Origin: G963674505 sp964575975
Lineage (GTDB): Bacteria; Desulfobacterota; Desulfobacteria; Desulfobacterales; SKZT01
DNA: 7,488 bases
NCBI GenBank assembly: GCA_964575975.1
Contig: CAZNTU010000261.1
Coordinates: 1-7,488, forward strand
Direction of reading: 5' to 3'
The notes below the pieces were generated by a model that saw nothing but the letters and a program-made list of their open reading frames with translations, was not told the DNA's origin and searched no databases. Both the position numbers and the translations under genes were made by a program. Positions 5,738-7,488 of this stretch are shown piece after piece (positions within the stretch are counted from its first letter, which is position 1; every line of letters starts with the position of its first letter).

Positions 5738-6388
5738 ATGGCATCGTTCAAAACGCATATTTTAACGGGAGTCGCGGTAGGATACGCAGCCGGGGCTATA
5801 GTCGTCGTCAATCGGTGGTTTTCTTGGGAGTCCACGCCTTTTCTCGTCTTTTTGGCATCCGTTGCGGGCTCTTTTCTGCCGGATTTGGACTGCGACTCCG
5901 GCAAGCCGGTGAACCTGCTTTTCGATGTGGCGTCGTTTCTTGCCGGATGCATCGCTTTCAATTTTTGCCTTAGGCAAGGAGAGCTTTCGATGCCCATGCA
6001 GCTCGGAATCCCTCCACTGGCAGCACTGATCGTCCGATTCGGGGTTTCTTGGATTTTCAAAAAATTCACGGTCCATCGCGGAATCTTTCATTCCGTTCCG
6101 GCGGCGTTGGTGGTCACGTTGGCCGCAGCCTGGCTGTTGCGTTTCTGGAAATTGGCGCCGATCGATACTCTGGCCATCTCGCTGGCCATGGGGGCGGGTT
6201 TCGTAAGCCATCTCGTTCTGGACGAGATATCTTCCGTGGGTTTCGACGGCGGACGGTTCAAAGCGAAAAGCTCTCTGGGAAGCGCCCTTTCTTTCTGGAC
6301 GCCATCGGTTCCGGTTACCGTCGCCGCTTATTTGGCGCTGGGGGTATTGTTGTACGCGAACTGGCCGTTGGCTGAAATGTTTTTTTGA
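5738..6388 (+). CDS. YdjM/DUF457-type membrane-bound metal-dependent hydrolase
   Basis: A 216-residue multi-pass inner-membrane protein of the family often labelled LexA-binding, inner-membrane-associated putative hydrolase. The biochemical substrate is unknown. Family motifs appear in order: FKTHILTG at 4-11, FLPDLDCDSG at 46-55 (Asp49 and Asp51, likely metal ligands), FTVHRGIFHSVPAAL at 110-124 (His113, His118), and SHLVLDEISS at 157-166 (His158, Asp162, Glu163). About six or seven hydrophobic segments alternate with these, e.g. 8-26, 33-48, 62-77, 90-106, 120-136, 143-160 and 190-208. The ATG at 5738 fits the family N-terminus (MASFKTH). Its ribosome site is poor, and an in-frame TTG at 5705 would add eleven residues. 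It stands alone, divergent from the lipoprotein gene and convergent with the next one. Confidence 0.85.
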   Translation: MASFKTHILTGVAVGYAAGAIVVVNRWFSWESTPFLVFLASVAGSFLPDLDCDSGKPVNLLFDVASFLAGCIAFNFCLRQGELSMPMQLGIPPLAALIVRFGVSWIFKKFTVHRGIFHSVPAALVVTLAAAWLLRFWKLAPIDTLAISLAMGAGFVSHLVLDEISSVGFDGGRFKAKSSLGSALSFWTPSVPVTVAAYLALGVLLYANWPLAEMFF

Positions 6389-6480
6389 GATACGGTTTTG
6401 CCGCGCTTGCATCGGCGTCCCTGAAGATTCGTTCCGCAATGTGGAGTGCATAGAAATTCGATCGCGGGTCGCGACCGGCT

Positions 6481-6539
6481 CAAGGCGGCTTGATCGTGGG
6501 GAACACGATCCGCCTCGTCGGTTCAAAAACGGCGAGGCG
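6481..6539. other. Nested hairpins with mutually exclusive pairing
   Basis: This lies in the 198-bp gap between two convergent genes. Hairpin A pairs GATCGTG (6492-6498) with CACGATC (6504-6510) over a 5-nt loop, and is extended by AGGCG (6483-6487) with CGCCT (6511-6515) across a 4-nt bulge. Hairpin B pairs CGCCTCGTCG (6511-6520) with CGGCGAGGCG (6530-6539), one G-U on the plus strand, over a 9-nt loop. The CGCCT segment is used by both, so extended A and B exclude each other. TCAAG-GCGG-CTTGA (6480-6492) is a further small alternative, and the palindrome GGTCGCGACC lies just upstream. No T-tract follows on either strand, so this is not a standard terminator. The rest of 6389-6586 shows no gene. 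Confidence 0.6.
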
Positions 6540-6586
6540 AGTTGTAAGTGCCGGTCGAGCCCTCCTTCATCTTCATGTCGCGCGGG

Positions 6587-7339
6587 TTATTTTCTTCCTT
6601 GTTTTTTTCTTGGATTGTTTTTCTTTTCGTCGATACCCATGAGTCTTTCCATAAACGGCTCGAACAAGTGACGGATTTGGTCCAGGCAGTCGTCGATGTC
6701 GATCAGGGCGAATTTCGCGTACACGTCCAGCAGGATCAGCGCGTTTACGGTGGAATCGGTTTGGGTGGCGGTCCTCAGGCGGTCCAGCATGGATTGGTTG
6801 ACGGTCTGGATTTCGTCGTACACCTTGACGAGACCGTCCAGGCCGAGATCGGCCGGGAGACCGGATCTTTTCATGAAATACTGGCTCAGAAGAAACGAGG
6901 CCGCTGCGCGGAACATGGTTTCGTCCTGGCTGGCCAGCGGAAGGTGGAACCGTCCCATGGGGATGAAAAAGCGGGTGACGGGACATCCGCACGTGGCGAT
7001 CAGCAGTCCCATCAAGGAACTCACCCCCCTTGCCAGCGAAGTTTCCTTGACGATTTCCCTGTCTTCCATAGTCACTTTCAAGTTTACGCGCTCGTAGGAA
7101 ACGTCGTTGTCGAACGCGCGTATGATCGGCAGAATGCACGCCGCCTGGGGACACAATGGAGTCCGAACCGGGTCGAGCGAGCAGTTGGGGCATTGGAAGA
7201 ACTCCATCCTGATCCATTCCGGCGAATTCTCCGGAAGATCCTGCAAAAGCTCGAACGTTTTTTCATCGAAGCGGCACCGAAAAATCTCCCGGCGACCGTC
7301 CGGAAAAGCGAACTGGTATACGATCCTGTGTGTGTTCAT
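6587..7339 (-). CDS. Conserved cysteine-containing protein of unknown function (DUF6901-like)
   Basis: A 250-residue protein that resembles a conserved deltaproteobacterial family I recall as DUF6901; the label is from memory and uncertain. An N-terminal beta-rich part (1-45, HRIVYQFAFPDGRREIF) is followed by FQCPNCSLDPVRTPLC, giving Cys50, Cys53 and Cys63, then Cys68. Further on come SSLMGLLIATCGCPVTRFF with Cys117 and Cys119, and GRFHLPLAS with His132. The Cys/His set could bind a metal, but no known site can be named. The second half is helical and the C-terminus is a Lys/Arg-rich tail. No signal peptide or membrane segment is evident. The ATG at 7339 is chosen because GGGAGG lies 10 nt upstream. 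A TTG eleven codons earlier has no ribosome site and falls in the palindromic leader. It is probably monocistronic. Confidence 0.78.
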   Translation of the reverse strand: MNTHRIVYQFAFPDGRREIFRCRFDEKTFELLQDLPENSPEWIRMEFFQCPNCSLDPVRTPLCPQAACILPIIRAFDNDVSYERVNLKVTMEDREIVKETSLARGVSSLMGLLIATCGCPVTRFFIPMGRFHLPLASQDETMFRAAASFLLSQYFMKRSGLPADLGLDGLVKVYDEIQTVNQSMLDRLRTATQTDSTVNALILLDVYAKFALIDIDDCLDQIRHLFEPFMERLMGIDEKKNNPRKKQGRK

Positions 7340-7360
7340 TACATCAAAGCCTCCCAACTG

Positions 7361-7370
7361 GAAACGTTTC
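7361..7370. promoter_or_regulatory. Palindromic operator-like site GAAACGTTTC
   Basis: This is a perfect 10-bp inverted repeat with a central CG, 21 bp upstream of the chosen start of the cysteine-protein gene and just downstream of its predicted transcription start. The shape, a CG-centred palindrome with A/T-rich arms, is that of LacI/PurR-type operators, but the regulator is unknown. A chance palindrome is possible. Confidence 0.35.
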
Positions 7371-7385
7371 AAAAAAAATCGTGCA

Positions 7386-7391
7386 AGTATA
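7386..7391 (-). promoter_or_regulatory. -10 element for the cysteine-protein gene
   Basis: The minus strand carries TATACT (complement of 7386-7391), five of six consensus bases, about 47 bp before the ATG. At 16-18 bp spacing no good -35 is found; the best is TGGGAA, which matches poorly. Transcription would start near 7379, just before the GAAACGTTTC palindrome. Confidence 0.4.
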
Positions 7392-7433
7392 TCAAATCGC
7401 AGAAAAAATTTCCCATCTTTTCCATCGACTCCG

Positions 7434-7488
<55 letters not shown>

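Noticed and set aside
5762..6526. 254-codon minus-strand frame opposite the YdjM-like gene
   Set aside because: It is antisense to a gene with strong family motifs. Its translation is dominated by Arg, Gln and Ser and lacks any plausible domain.
6480..6540. tRNA-like T-arm (GTTCAAAA loop) in the intergenic hairpins
   Set aside because: The surrounding bases do not give an acceptor, D-arm or anticodon arm at the required spacing on either strand.

Overview
This 7.5 kb window looks like an ordinary chromosomal stretch from a Gram-negative, probably deltaproteobacterial (Desulfobacterota-type) genome. The lineage is inferred from protein resemblance, not from a marker gene. The supporting signs are an outer-membrane-style lipoprotein, a YheT-type hydrolase, several small conserved proteins that I associate with Desulfobacterota, and sigma70-type promoters with Shine-Dalgarno sites. 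The left edge cuts into a gene. The right edge is a run of 53 T, so it is probably a contig end.

Layout. Bases 2-961 (+) hold the 3' part of a YheT-family alpha/beta hydrolase. A strong extended -10 promoter at 985-1012 then reads into a two-gene unit: a cobalamin-binding-like Rossmann protein whose cobalt-ligating His is Trp (1125-1661), and a DUF2156 / LPG_synthase_C GNAT-fold protein (1698-2594). Converging on it, 9 bp away, is a RelA/SpoT-type HD phosphohydrolase without a synthetase domain (2604-3770, -). A promoter with both consensus hexamers (3824-3853, -) drives that gene. Divergent from it are a 69-residue coiled-coil protein (3881-4090, +) and an ASCH-domain protein (4165-4569, +).

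The intergenic hairpin region at 4688-4750 separates these from a minus-strand lipoprotein with a glycine zipper and a beta-rich C-terminal domain (4747-5370). A 367-bp gene-free stretch follows. Next comes a YdjM/DUF457-type membrane metal-dependent hydrolase (5738-6388, +). A hairpin-rich spacer at 6389-6586 lies between it and a convergent minus-strand cysteine-containing conserved protein (6587-7339). That last gene has a palindromic leader and a plausible promoter close to the terminal poly-T.

There is no mobile element, CRISPR array, tRNA or rRNA, and no obvious defence or biosynthetic cluster. The genes do not form one pathway. The most interesting items are the stand-alone HD (p)ppGpp-hydrolase-like protein with a long uncharacterised C-terminus, the B12-fold protein that seems to have lost its cobalt ligand and is paired with an acyltransferase-fold gene, and an intergenic element with mutually exclusive hairpins at 6481-6539. 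I did not find a convincing new multi-gene system.
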